NCBI RefSeq assembly: GCF_013694105.1
Contig: NZ_JACEFG010000001.1
Coordinates: forward strand, 558,001-622,000
Origin: Halobacillus locisalis
GTDB lineage: Bacteria; Bacillota; Bacilli; Bacillales; Halobacillaceae
Length of the DNA: 64,000 nt
Direction of reading: 5' to 3'
A program made the translations under genes and the position numbers. Shown piece after piece: positions 9,252 through 16,870 of the stretch. The notes beneath the pieces were generated by a model that was given only the letters and a program-made list of their open reading frames with translations, searched no databases and had not been told where the DNA came from. The stretch's first letter is position 1. The number at the start of each line of letters is the position of its first letter.

Positions 9252-10292
9252 ATGGGGAAAGTAGCTGTGTTAGGTGCCGGGAGCTGGGGGACAGCTCTCG
9301 CCATCGTTCTAGCAGATAACGGACATGAAGTTGGTTTATGGGCGCACCGTAAAGAATTAGCTGATGAAATCAACGAAAAAAGAACCAATGATAAATACTT
9401 ACAAGGAATCAGTATCCCTGAACAAATTGTGGCTGATATCGAGCTATCCGCTGTCGTGAAAGATGCGGACGATATCATACTTGTCGTGCCAACAAAAGCG
9501 ATCAGAGAGGTCTGCCAAAACTTAAATCAAGTAATCGATCGCAAAGTAACGATTACACATGCTTCCAAAGGAATTGAACCGGAAACGTATAAGCGCGTAT
9601 CAGAAATCGTCCGTGAAGAAATGGCGGAAGAGCTATACGATGATGTGGTTGTTCTTTCAGGCCCAAGTCATGCGGAGGAAGTAAGTCTTAGACAACCGAC
9701 GACCGTAACGGTCTCAGCTGAGCGTTTAGAAGTCGCTGAGCGTGTCCAAGACTTATTCATTAACCGCCAATTCCGTGTCTATACGTCGCCTGATATTGTA
9801 GGTGTTGAGCTAGGTGGTGCTTTAAAGAATATCATTGCGCTCGGTGCAGGTATCTCTGATGGGCTTGGCTATGGTGATAACGCAAAGGCAGCCCTCATAA
9901 CAAGAGGGCTTGCTGAGATTGCTCGTCTTGGTACATCCATGGGAGCTAACCCTTTAACGTTCTCCGGATTGACAGGAATCGGGGATTTGATCGTCACTTG
10001 TACAAGTTCTCATAGTCGAAATTGGAGAGCAGGATACAAGCTCGGGCAGGGTCATGACTTGGAGGAAGTGTTGGAACAAATGGGTATGGTCGTTGAAGGT
10101 GTGCGAACAACGAAAGCGGCATACCAACTTTCGCAAACCCAGAAAGTCGAAATGCCGATCACAGGAGGCATCTATCGTATATTGTTCGATTCCGAAGACC
10201 CTCGAGACGTCGTCGATCAATTGATGACGCGTATCCGCAGACATGAGATGGAAGACTTAACGAATATTCTTGATGAACATATGAATGAGTAA
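9252..10292 (+). CDS. gpsA: NAD(P)-dependent glycerol-3-phosphate dehydrogenase
   Basis: 346 residues. It reduces dihydroxyacetone phosphate to sn-glycerol-3-phosphate for phospholipid synthesis. The Rossmann motif GAGSWGTALA is at 7-16; the substrate-site block GGALKNIIALGAGISDG and GLTGIGDL are conserved. The start codon follows a GGGAG ribosome site in the short gap after der. The stop is followed by a 65-base gap holding the sigma-K-like promoter of spoVIF. Confidence 0.98.
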   Translation: MGKVAVLGAGSWGTALAIVLADNGHEVGLWAHRKELADEINEKRTNDKYLQGISIPEQIVADIELSAVVKDADDIILVVPTKAIREVCQNLNQVIDRKVTITHASKGIEPETYKRVSEIVREEMAEELYDDVVVLSGPSHAEEVSLRQPTTVTVSAERLEVAERVQDLFINRQFRVYTSPDIVGVELGGALKNIIALGAGISDGLGYGDNAKAALITRGLAEIARLGTSMGANPLTFSGLTGIGDLIVTCTSSHSRNWRAGYKLGQGHDLEEVLEQMGMVVEGVRTTKAAYQLSQTQKVEMPITGGIYRILFDSEDPRDVVDQLMTRIRRHEMEDLTNILDEHMNE

Positions 10293-10296
10293 CTGA

Positions 10297-10323
10297 ACCA
10301 TTTGGGCCTCCGTGCATATACTA
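10297..10323 (+). promoter_or_regulatory. Putative sigma-K promoter of spoVIF
   Basis: AC at 10297-10298, 16 bases, then CATATACTA at 10315-10323, a perfect match to CATAnnnTA. Start of transcription is expected around 10327-10331, which is downstream of the first arm of the hairpin that otherwise covers the ribosome site. Confidence 0.6.
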
Positions 10324-10346
10324 TCCAGAACCCAATGCACGAGGAG
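10307..10346 (+). promoter_or_regulatory. Hairpin sequestering the spoVIF ribosome-binding site
   Basis: CCTCCGTGCAT pairs with ATGCACG and, after a two-base bulge, GAGG of the GAGGAGG ribosome site. An RNA reading through from gpsA would fold and hide the ribosome site; an RNA starting at the sigma-K-like promoter would lack the 5' arm. Confidence 0.5.
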
Positions 10347-10357
10347 GTCAACTATTC

Positions 10358-10615
10358 ATGAGTGATTTTCAGAAGAATATTTTCGACCATCTGAAAAAGA
10401 ATGCGAATATTGATGCGGATGAAGTTTTCTCTGTGGCGAACTCTGTTCAGAATGCAGATTTCACTGACGAGAAAACGGTCAGGCGATTGATTCGCCAGCT
10501 TTCGAAAATGGCAAATAAGCCGGTTTCCAAACAAAAGGAAGATAAAATCGTCGAAGCCATTACAAAGCAAAATATGCCTCTTGATATGAATACGCTAGGC
10601 AAGTTTTTAAAGTAA
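10358..10615 (+). CDS. spoVIF: Stage VI sporulation protein F
   Basis: 85 residues, the family length. The blocks DEVFSVANSVQNADFTDEKTVRRLIRQLSKMANKPV and KEDKIVEAI correspond to the SpoVIF (YjcC) signature. In B. subtilis it is a mother-cell protein needed for proper spore coat assembly and resistance. Its position after gpsA differs from B. subtilis, where spoVIF lies elsewhere. The ATG follows GAGGAGG with a nine-base spacing, inside a hairpin and downstream of a sigma-K-like promoter. The translation is small and charged with no signal peptide, consistent with a mother-cell cytosolic or coat-associated factor. Confidence 0.88.
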   Translation: MSDFQKNIFDHLKKNANIDADEVFSVANSVQNADFTDEKTVRRLIRQLSKMANKPVSKQKEDKIVEAITKQNMPLDMNTLGKFLK

Positions 10616-10713
10616 TTCATGAACTATGGGCTCCTGATGAGGCAGTCCTTCGAAAAAGTGCATAGAATAACTCGCAGCAATCATTACACATGAGCTGAGC
10701 GGGAATTATTTAG

Positions 10714-10749
10714 TCAACCGGGGCGTTTTTATGCTCCGGTCTTTTTTTG
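10714..10749 (+). terminator. Terminator after spoVIF
   Basis: ACCGGGGC pairs with GCTCCGGT around an eight-base loop, followed by CTTTTTTT. The rest of the 301-base gap (10616-10916) holds no ORF with a ribosome site. Confidence 0.8.
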
Positions 10750-10871
10750 TGGACATTAAAGGGAAGTGATGGCATTCACGTATAAATGTGAACGGCTACA
10801 TACCTCTAGAACAGAGCTTGACGTTGTGCGTAATTGCCTTCATCTCATCTTCCGCTTTTGATACAATTTGT

Positions 10872-10879
10872 GGTATAAT
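10872..10879 (+). promoter_or_regulatory. Putative extended -10 promoter of yphE-like gene
   Basis: TGGTATAAT (TGn plus a perfect TATAAT at 10874-10879), about 38 bases before the start codon. No clear -35 box is visible, as is common for extended -10 promoters. Confidence 0.5.
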
Positions 10880-10916
10880 GTCAGGAGCAATTTGCGCATG
10901 AAGAGGGGGAAAACGG

Positions 10917-11114
10917 ATGTCTGAATCCATGCTTAAGATGTATATTTCCTTCGGTGGCATGATTTCATTATTTTTAGCTGTCGGGTTGATTTATTTAAGT
11001 AGACATAAACTATCAGGTGTTTTTTCTGGAATTGTTGCTTTCTTAGCTTATATCTTTATGATTCTCGGCGGGATCATTATTTTTTATATCGTTCTCAGTG
11101 GACCAACAGCGTGA
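10917..11114 (+). CDS. yphE: DUF2768 small membrane protein (YphE family)
   Basis: 65 residues with two membrane helices (about 8-26 and 36-60) joined by a short basic loop (SRHKLSG). Size, topology and position before yphF match B. subtilis YphE. Function unknown; its neighbours suggest a spore or envelope role but this is inference. The ATG follows AGAGGGGGAAAAC. Confidence 0.75.
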   Translation: MSESMLKMYISFGGMISLFLAVGLIYLSRHKLSGVFSGIVAFLAYIFMILGGIIIFYIVLSGPTA

Positions 11115-11130
11115 AAAAGGAGGACACAGC

Positions 11131-11859
11131 ATGAAGTGGCTAAAGTTAATGGTCGTACCTTTATTGCTAATGGTATTGACCGGGTGTCTTTATCCAAACG
11201 CAGAGTTACAAAAGAATCAGGTGCCAAGCCAGGTGCAGTTAGAGACCATTCAAAATGCAGTAGATCAATACCAGACCAATCAGAATGGGTTATTGCCTAT
11301 CAAAACGAAACCACAAGAGACACCAATCTTCCAAAAATATCAATTGGATTTCAGTAAGTTGAAACAACAGGGTCTGATTGGGGAACTTCCCGGGACTTCT
11401 TTTGAGAATGGTGGGTATTACCAATATGTCATCATTCATCCTGAAACTGATCCTACTGTAAAAGTATTAGATTTGAGAAATACTGAAACATTAAGATCTC
11501 TTCAGTTAAAAGTGCAATTTTACCAGGAAGATAATCGCTATCCGCCATTTGGAGATCAAATAGCCAAAGGTGTATATGAGTTGGATCACGAGCAAATCGG
11601 CCTGGATGAACCACCGATGATCGATAGTCCCTACTCCCAGCAGATGTTACCTGTGTATTTGAACGCTGCGGGGGAAGTGTTGATTGATTATCGTAAAGAC
11701 TTATATACGTATTTAAACGAGCAAGAACACCAATACCAGTCAGGTGAGGATATTCGTTATCTATTAACGGATCACGCACCATTTGTGCCTGGTTATTCAG
11801 ATGAGTACACCGTTCAAGATGGAGAACCTATATTTATGAGTGAACATCAGGGTTCTTAA
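11131..11859 (+). CDS. yphF: Lipoprotein YphF
   Basis: 242 residues beginning with a lipoprotein signal: hydrophobic segment and lipobox LTGC with the modified Cys at residue 19. It should be anchored on the outer face of the membrane. The mature part is polar and carries no enzyme motif I recognise. The start at 11131 is set by AAAGGAGG and the signal peptide; the ORF extends upstream into yphE without a ribosome site. The order yphE-yphF-spoIVA is the same as in B. subtilis. A terminator follows. Confidence 0.8.
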   Translation: MKWLKLMVVPLLLMVLTGCLYPNAELQKNQVPSQVQLETIQNAVDQYQTNQNGLLPIKTKPQETPIFQKYQLDFSKLKQQGLIGELPGTSFENGGYYQYVIIHPETDPTVKVLDLRNTETLRSLQLKVQFYQEDNRYPPFGDQIAKGVYELDHEQIGLDEPPMIDSPYSQQMLPVYLNAAGEVLIDYRKDLYTYLNEQEHQYQSGEDIRYLLTDHAPFVPGYSDEYTVQDGEPIFMSEHQGS

Positions 11860-11864
11860 TAGAT

Positions 11865-11895
11865 GACCGCTTCCTTTAAAGGGAGCGGTTTTTTA
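11865..11895 (+). terminator. Terminator after yphF
   Basis: ACCGCTTCC pairs with GGGAGCGGT (one G-T pair) and is followed by six T. Confidence 0.85.
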
Positions 11896-12002
11896 TTTAA
11901 TACATAATAGTTGAAAGTTGATATTTTATCTTACCACATATAATCCCTCATATCTTGAAGACTCGAAATGGAGACTTATGGCTCTCCTCGAAATTAGGTA
12001 TA

Positions 12003-12130
12003 GGGTGTGGTGGGAAATGACTCGCTTTCCTGCGGGGGGGACCGGAAAGCCTCCTCGATCGTTGCCACTCCCTGTGGGGTCTTCCTTTAGCCCTTCTCCC
12101 GCGGGAGTCTCGCCATTTCACACCACACCC
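12003..12130. repeat. 128-bp inverted-repeat element, copy A
   Basis: Bounded by GGGTGTGGTGGGAAATG (12003-12019) and its near-perfect reverse complement (12114-12130, one mismatch). The interior contains CTCGCTTTCCTGCGGGG and TCTCCCGCGGGAGTCTCGCC. It is the reverse complement of the element at 19000-19125 over both ends and most of the core. Related GC-rich elements with CCGCGGAAAGCG cores are scattered in many Bacillaceae genomes. Confidence 0.85.
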
Positions 12131-12201
12131 ACCCAGAATAGTAAGTCGGACGATTCATTGAAGAGGAGATTGTGGCCTTGCTGATATTGAAAAAACTAGG
12201 T

Positions 12202-12289
12202 GTCCGAAAAAAATGTGACCTATGACTGAATAGGCTTAGCATATGTCCGATATAGAAGGTCGTTTGTCCGAATTGAGGTCCGTTCGTCC
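12202..12289. repeat. Array of GTCC boxes, about 21-bp spaced
   Basis: GTCC at 12202, 12245, 12266 and 12286, plus an extra one at 12278. Spacings of 43, 21 and 20 fit a 21-bp register with one decayed unit near 12224. It is the opposite-strand counterpart of the more regular array at 18801-18951. Confidence 0.6.
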
Positions 12290-12317
12290 AATATATCGCA
12301 AGGAAAGAAGAGAAAAC

Positions 12318-12432
12318 AGGTAGACTCCTCCAGGAAAATGGAACAGGCTGAGACCCCGGAGGGTTTTAGCTCGAGGAGACTCAGTGTTCCCCGCGGAAAG
12401 CGGGCTGTTTCCCTTTCCCTCCAGACTCTCTT
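12318..12432. repeat. GC-rich inverted-repeat element, copy D
   Basis: Contains GTAGACTCCT, CTGAGACCCC, CTCGAGGAGACTCAG and CCGCGGAAAGCG in the same order as the reverse complement of the element at 18475-18725, but lacks that copy's central insert of about 90 bases. Ends are approximate. Confidence 0.65.
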
Positions 12433-12588
12433 ATGAACGAACGGACCATAACACCTCAAATTCAAGTATTCCAGATACCTGACTGATAGTTGAATAAAAA
12501 CAGAACATGATACAACAATAAAAATCTTCATGAGTCCTTCTGATTCAAGAATGATCGAATTTGAATGATTAAAGGCCCTACGATCAAG

Positions 12589-12610
12589 AATTTATTAACG
12601 TTAGTAAATT
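12589..12610. promoter_or_regulatory. 22-bp near-palindrome upstream of spoIVA
   Basis: AATTTATTAACGTTAGTAAATT is symmetric about AACGTT except for one base pair per half. It lies about 130 bases upstream of the spoIVA promoter. It could be an operator; no regulator is identified. Confidence 0.35.
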
Positions 12611-12714
12611 TTTAAGACATGAAATCGACCGTTTGAAGATACATATAGAGTAGGTTGACGTCCTGACCGTTTCCTATATCATTCCATCTCCACTCAACGC
12701 ATTTTTGGGATTCA

Positions 12715-12745
12715 GTCATATTTCAATAGGACAACATCATAGACT
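12715..12745 (+). promoter_or_regulatory. Putative sigma-E promoter of spoIVA
   Basis: GTCATATTT (12715-12723) and CATAGACT (12738-12745) match the mother-cell sigma-E elements with one -10 mismatch and the usual 15-base gap after TCATATT. spoIVA is sigma-E dependent in B. subtilis, which supports the call. Confidence 0.6.
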
Positions 12746-12796
12746 TAGATTGTCTAGGCTTGTATGATGGTGAAATTTTATTTGGGAGGGGATCCT

Positions 12797-14275
12797 TTGG
12801 AAAAGGTAGATATCTTTAGTGATATTTCCAAACGGACAAATGGAGATATTTATTTAGGCGTCGTAGGGGCTGTGCGTACTGGGAAGTCTACATTTATAAA
12901 AAAATTCATGGAACTCGTTGTATTACCTAACATGGAAGAAGAGTCTGAACGTGAACGAGCGATGGATGAGCTTCCGCAAAGCGCTGCAGGAAAGCAGATC
13001 ATGACAACAGAACCTAAATTTGTACCGAATCAAGCAGCTACGATCAAGCTTGACGAACACTTGGACATTCGAGTGAGGATGGTTGACTGCGTCGGTTATG
13101 CGGTGAATGGGGCTGTCGGTTACGAAGATGAGCATGGCCCTCGGATGATTCATACACCATGGTACGAAGAGGCTATACCTTTCCATGAAGCGGCTGAAAT
13201 CGGTACTCAAAAAGTGATTCAAGAGCACTCTACAATCGGAATTGTCGTAACGACGGACGGTACGATTGGAGAAATCGCACGTGCAGATTATGTAGAAGCA
13301 GAAGAAAAAATTGTTGAAGAACTACGTGAAGTAGGGAAACCGTTCATTATGGTAGTGAACTCTGCTCAACCTCATCACGACAGCACAGAACGTCTGAGGT
13401 CCCAGTTAGCTGAAAAATACGATATCCCTGTACTGGCGCTATCTGTAGAAAGTATGCGTGAGAAGGATGTACACAATGTTTTAAGGGAAGCCTTGTTCGA
13501 ATTTCCTGTACTCGAAGTGAATGTAAATCTTCCTAGCTGGGTCATGGTGCTTGATTCAAGGCATTGGTTGAGAAATAATTTGCAGAGTGCGATTGAAGAA
13601 ACAGTTAAAGATATTAAACGACTCAGAGATGTAGATACTGTGATCGGCAACTTCGATCATTATGAACATATTACTGGAGCCCATATTTCTGGAATGGATC
13701 TCGGGGAAGGTGTCGCTGAAATTGACTTACAAGCTCCTGAGCACCTCTACGATCATGTTTTGAAAGAAATTGTCGGCGAAGAAATACGTGGTAAGGATCA
13801 TCTTCTTGAAATCATGCAGGACTTTGCCCATGCGAAGAGAGAATATGATCAAGTGGCCGATGCCTTGCAAATGGTCAAACAAACAGGTTACGGTATAGCA
13901 GCTCCTAGTTTAGAAGATATGTCCCTTGATGAACCGGAAATCATACGCCAAGGATCCAGATTCGGTGTCCGGTTGAAAGCAGTAGCTCCATCGATCCACA
14001 TGGTTAAAGTAGATGTACAATCAGAGTTCTCACCAATCATCGGCACAGAGAAACAGAGCGAGGAATTAGTGAGGTACTTAATGCAAGATTTCGAGGAAGA
14101 TCCGCTATCAATTTGGAACTCCGATATATTTGGGCGTTCGCTTAGCTCAATTGTCAGAGAGGGGATCCAGGCGAAACTTGCACTTATGCCGGAAAACGCA
14201 AGGTATAAACTACAAGAAACACTGGAGCGTATCATCAATGAAGGCTCCGGTGGCATGATTGCCATCATATTATAA
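12797..14275 (+). CDS. spoIVA: Spore coat morphogenetic ATPase SpoIVA
   Basis: 492 residues when started at TTG 12797, exactly the B. subtilis length, and beginning EKVDIFSDIS as the family does. The TTG lies seven bases after GGAGG; an in-frame ATG at 12764 has no ribosome site. SpoIVA polymerises on the outer forespore membrane by hydrolysing ATP and is the basement layer of the coat. The Walker A GAVRTGKST is near residues 22-30, the Walker B region VDCVGY near 97, and the near-invariant C-terminus GSGGMIAIIL, needed for localisation, is intact. Transcribed from a likely sigma-E promoter; followed by a terminator. Confidence 0.98.
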   Translation: MEKVDIFSDISKRTNGDIYLGVVGAVRTGKSTFIKKFMELVVLPNMEEESERERAMDELPQSAAGKQIMTTEPKFVPNQAATIKLDEHLDIRVRMVDCVGYAVNGAVGYEDEHGPRMIHTPWYEEAIPFHEAAEIGTQKVIQEHSTIGIVVTTDGTIGEIARADYVEAEEKIVEELREVGKPFIMVVNSAQPHHDSTERLRSQLAEKYDIPVLALSVESMREKDVHNVLREALFEFPVLEVNVNLPSWVMVLDSRHWLRNNLQSAIEETVKDIKRLRDVDTVIGNFDHYEHITGAHISGMDLGEGVAEIDLQAPEHLYDHVLKEIVGEEIRGKDHLLEIMQDFAHAKREYDQVADALQMVKQTGYGIAAPSLEDMSLDEPEIIRQGSRFGVRLKAVAPSIHMVKVDVQSEFSPIIGTEKQSEELVRYLMQDFEEDPLSIWNSDIFGRSLSSIVREGIQAKLALMPENARYKLQETLERIINEGSGGMIAIIL

Positions 14276-14309
14276 CGGCTCCCAGAGGGGCCGTTTTAAT
14301 TTTTTTTCG
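14274..14309 (+). terminator. Terminator after spoIVA
   Basis: AACGGCTCCC pairs with GGGGCCGTT across a three-base loop, followed by TTTAATTTTTTTT. The stem begins at the stop codon. Confidence 0.8.
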
Positions 14310-14457
14310 AAAAAATATCCCTGATTAAAGGAAAAATGTATCTTCATGTCGTATATAACGTTAATAGAGTGGCACAATGTACGTAAACCCTTTGATGACA
14401 AGGGTTTGAGCTACTTGCGAATGGTTTTCATCTATGATAAGCTACTTGTGAACTGAA

Positions 14458-14522
14458 GAGGAATTCAGCGTCCGAATCGCTTTGTAACGCGATTGTTGAA
14501 GGATTCTCTATTGAATTTCCTC
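14458..14522 (+). promoter_or_regulatory. Large imperfect hairpin upstream of hbs
   Basis: GAGGAATTCA (14458) pairs with TTGAATTTCCTC (14511-14522), and inside it ATCGC pairs with GCGAT. If transcribed it would form a long structured leader. Two copies of AGCTACTTG(C/T)GAA, 31 bases apart at 14409 and 14440, precede it. Confidence 0.35.
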
Positions 14523-14546
14523 AGAAACTCGTTTAATATAAGGCTT

Positions 14547-14562
14547 GTCATCACATGATGAC
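14547..14562. promoter_or_regulatory. 16-bp perfect palindrome upstream of hbs
   Basis: GTCATCACATGATGAC is a perfect palindrome about 70 bases before the hbs start, overlapping a possible TTGTCA -35 box at 14545. Possible operator; the protein is unknown. Confidence 0.35.
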
Positions 14563-14634
14563 TGCTAAATACACATTTAAAGTGGATATCATCTACTTGA
14601 ATGAGATTAACCCTCTTGAGAGGAGGTGAATGTC

Positions 14635-14907
14635 ATGAACAAAACAGATCTTATCAATGCGGTATCTGAAAAAGCAGATCTTTCTAAGAAAGATGCAACA
14701 ACAGCGGTTGATTCTGTATTCGAATCTATCATGGATTCACTAAAAGATGGTGAGAAAGTACAACTTATCGGATTCGGTAACTTTGAAGTGCGTGAACGTG
14801 CGGCTCGTAAAGGTCGTAACCCACAAACTGGTGAAGAGATTGAAATCTCTGCAAGCAAAGTTCCAGCTTTCAAACCTGGTAAAGCCCTTAAAGACGCAGT
14901 TAAATAA
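14635..14907 (+). CDS. hbs: DNA-binding protein HU
   Basis: 90 residues. Histone-like nucleoid protein HBsu that bends and packages DNA. The signature [18 protein letters not shown], the DNA-contacting arm, and the [15 protein letters not shown] end are conserved. The start is ATG 14635 after AGGAGGTGA; a GTG three codons upstream overlaps the ribosome site. It ends with a strong terminator. In B. subtilis folE (mtrA) comes next, but here mtrB follows directly. Confidence 0.98.
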   Translation: MNKTDLINAVSEKADLSKKDATTAVDSVFESIMDSLKDGEKVQLIGFGNFEVRERAARKGRNPQTGEEIEISASKVPAFKPGKALKDAVK

Positions 14908-14926
14908 TAGCTACATAGGGCTAAAG

Positions 14927-14955
14927 AAAAAGGGTGCAACTTGCACCCTTTTTCT
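14927..14955 (+). terminator. Terminator after hbs
   Basis: AAAAAGGGTGCAA (14927-14939) and TTGCACCCTTTTT (14941-14953) are perfect complements around a minimal loop, giving T-rich ends on both strands. Confidence 0.9.
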
Positions 14956-15036
14956 TATTTTCAAAACCACTTACATGTAGATGCTTTGACATGGAACGAT
15001 AGGTGAGAGATAGTAGTTAAAAAAGGAGAATCGATT

Positions 15037-15261
15037 ATGAACTCAAACAACAATGATTTCTTTGTCATTAAAGCCCTAGAAGATGGGGTGAACGTGATTG
15101 GGCTAACACGTGGAACAGACACTCGCTTCCACCACTCTGAGAAACTCGACCGTGGAGAAGTGATGATTGCACAATTCACAGAACATACATCAGCTGTCAA
15201 AGTTCGCGGAAAAGCTGTGATCCAAACGAGTCACGGAGAGATGACTAACGAGGCAGAATAA
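15037..15261 (+). CDS. mtrB: trp RNA-binding attenuation protein (TRAP)
   Basis: 74 residues. TRAP forms an 11-subunit ring that, when loaded with tryptophan, wraps RNA with GAG/UAG repeats and terminates or blocks expression of trp genes. The RNA-binding residues K36, K55 and R57 (Lys37, Lys56 and Arg58 in B. subtilis) are kept, as are the tryptophan-pocket segments [13 protein letters not shown] and AQFTEHTSA. The start follows AAAGGAGAATCG. Unlike B. subtilis it is not preceded by folE (mtrA), and the trp operon normally found seven genes downstream is missing from this locus. Confidence 0.97.
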   Translation: MNSNNNDFFVIKALEDGVNVIGLTRGTDTRFHHSEKLDRGEVMIAQFTEHTSAVKVRGKAVIQTSHGEMTNEAE

Positions 15262-15306
15262 CACGTTCTCTGAAGGTACATAGGAAGCGTAATCACAGGG
15301 AAGTGT

Positions 15307-15314
15307 GCTATACT
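15307..15314 (+). promoter_or_regulatory. Putative extended -10 promoter of hepS
   Basis: TGCTATACT (TGn plus TATACT at 15309-15314) lies about 39 bases before the preferred hepS start. No good -35 box is visible. A start near 15321 would place the in-frame TTG at 15326 too close to the RNA end to be used. Confidence 0.4.
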
Positions 15315-15352
15315 AAGTATGGCAATTGTTCAGGAAGGACAAGGTGATCGAG

Positions 15353-16144
15353 TTGAATTCTTCACATAAAGATATCAAACAATTAAAAGAGAAAATTGCA
15401 TCCAAGGTTCGCCACCCTTTTTTGGTCAAGTTCATACAGGAACCGACCATCGATGAAGATAAACTTGTCCTTTTATCTTCAATCATGGATCACACCAGAC
15501 TTTCCCCTGTGAAAAAAGAACAATACATCGTGACGACGATGCTCGTTCAAATTGCGCTTGATACCCATGACCTCGTCACGTTAACCGAGGCCGATGATGA
15601 CCGTGAAACGGTTCGTAATCGTCAATTAACGGTTCTAGCAGGGGATTACTATAGCGGCCTTTACTATTACTTGTTATCTCAATTGGATGACATACCTATG
15701 ATTCATACTTTGGCGGGAGCCATCAAAGAAATCAATGAATTAAAGATGGAGCTATACTATAAAGATGTTGAATCGTTTCAAGAGTTTTTGAACGGACTTA
15801 AGAAGGTCGAATCGTTATTAATTCAACGAGTAGCTTCTTACGTTCAAAAGTCTTCGATCAATGATATGGCAGGCGAATGGTTACTAGCTAAACGCCTGAT
15901 AGAAGAAAAGCGAAGCTATCAGCAGGGGAAATTCTCACCGCTACTGCATGTGTTGATGACACGTCAAGGTAGTCTCGGAGGAGGTCAAGTGATGGTCAAC
16001 CTCGAGCGAATGTTACAGAATAACATCCACAAACTGGAAACTTCTGTGTCTCAATTGCCGATTCACTTTACTTGGCTGAAATCTTACATGCACTCTGCTA
16101 TACACCATCAATATAATCAGACACAGATTGCGGAGGAAGGGTAA
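15353..16144 (+). CDS. hepS: Heptaprenyl diphosphate synthase component 1
   Basis: 263 residues from TTG 15353, which follows AAGGTGAT by five bases; GTG 15344 is an alternative. HepS is the small, non-catalytic subunit paired with HepT to make the C35 chain of menaquinone-7. The conserved [26 protein letters not shown] and [14 protein letters not shown] blocks identify it. It is followed two bases later by menG and then hepT, an operon conserved in Bacillus. Confidence 0.92.
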   Translation: MNSSHKDIKQLKEKIASKVRHPFLVKFIQEPTIDEDKLVLLSSIMDHTRLSPVKKEQYIVTTMLVQIALDTHDLVTLTEADDDRETVRNRQLTVLAGDYYSGLYYYLLSQLDDIPMIHTLAGAIKEINELKMELYYKDVESFQEFLNGLKKVESLLIQRVASYVQKSSINDMAGEWLLAKRLIEEKRSYQQGKFSPLLHVLMTRQGSLGGGQVMVNLERMLQNNIHKLETSVSQLPIHFTWLKSYMHSAIHHQYNQTQIAEEG

Positions 16145-16146
16145 AT

Positions 16147-16857
16147 ATGGAGCCACAAGCTAAGTCCGAACGCGTGCACCACGTGTTTGAAAAAATTTAT
16201 AACCGTTACGATTCAATGAACTCGATCATTTCTTTTCAGCAGCACCGTCTGTGGCGTAGAGATGTAATGAAACGAATGCAAGTATCCCCTGGCGATCACG
16301 TGTTAGATGTCTGCTGTGGCACAGGTGATTGGACGATGACCCTCGCTGATGCAGTGGGGAAAACGGGAAAGGTTATCGGTCTGGATTTCAGTGCGAATAT
16401 GCTTTCGGTCGGTATTAAGAAAAAAATGAAACAGCGTATTAGCCATGTCGAATTCGAGCATGGAAACGCGATGGAGTTACCTTTTGAGGATAACTGCTTT
16501 GATTATGTCACGATCGGCTTTGGTCTTCGCAATGTCCCAGACTACCAACAGGTCCTAAGCGAAATGTACCGTGTTGTTAAACCTGGGGGTAAGGTAGTCT
16601 GCTTGGAAACATCCCAACCGACTAACCCAGTTTTCAAATCTATCTATTACTTTTATTTCGGAAATGTTATGCCTTTGTTCGGAAAAGTCTTCGCTAAGAG
16701 TTATCAAGAATACAGTTGGCTGCACGAGTCTGCAAAAGATTTCCCTGATAAACACGAGTTGGAATTGATGTTTAAGGACGCCGGTTTTCAATATGTACAA
16801 GTAAAGTCCTATACAGGTGGCGTTGCCGCTATGCATATGGGAGAAAAGCATGAATGA
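16147..16857 (+). CDS. menG: Demethylmenaquinone C-methyltransferase
   Basis: 236 residues (UbiE/MenG family). Performs the last step of menaquinone synthesis, using S-adenosylmethionine. The SAM-binding motif is [11 protein letters not shown] (about 53-63), followed by GLDFSANML, and the family motif FGLRNVPDY is present. It starts two bases after hepS; GGAAGGG overlaps the hepS stop. Adjacent prenyl-chain genes fit the pathway. Confidence 0.97.
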   Translation: MEPQAKSERVHHVFEKIYNRYDSMNSIISFQQHRLWRRDVMKRMQVSPGDHVLDVCCGTGDWTMTLADAVGKTGKVIGLDFSANMLSVGIKKKMKQRISHVEFEHGNAMELPFEDNCFDYVTIGFGLRNVPDYQQVLSEMYRVVKPGGKVVCLETSQPTNPVFKSIYYFYFGNVMPLFGKVFAKSYQEYSWLHESAKDFPDKHELELMFKDAGFQYVQVKSYTGGVAAMHMGEKHE

Positions 16858-16870
16858 AGGATGAAGTCCC

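Larger units (their letters stand above)
11896..12796 (+). other. Gene-free repeat island 1
   Basis: About 900 bases without a credible gene. It holds, in order, an inverted-repeat element (12003-12130), a row of GTCC boxes (12202-12289), a second GC-rich inverted-repeat element (about 12318-12432), a 22-bp palindrome (12589-12610) and the spoIVA promoter (12715-12745). The first three are the inverted counterpart of the island at 18.47-19.13 kb. Confidence 0.75.

Noticed and set aside
11918-12531. ORFs on both strands in repeat island 1 (11918-12184 plus, 12220-12531 minus)
   Set aside because: They run through the inverted-repeat elements, lack ribosome sites, and their peptides resemble no protein family.
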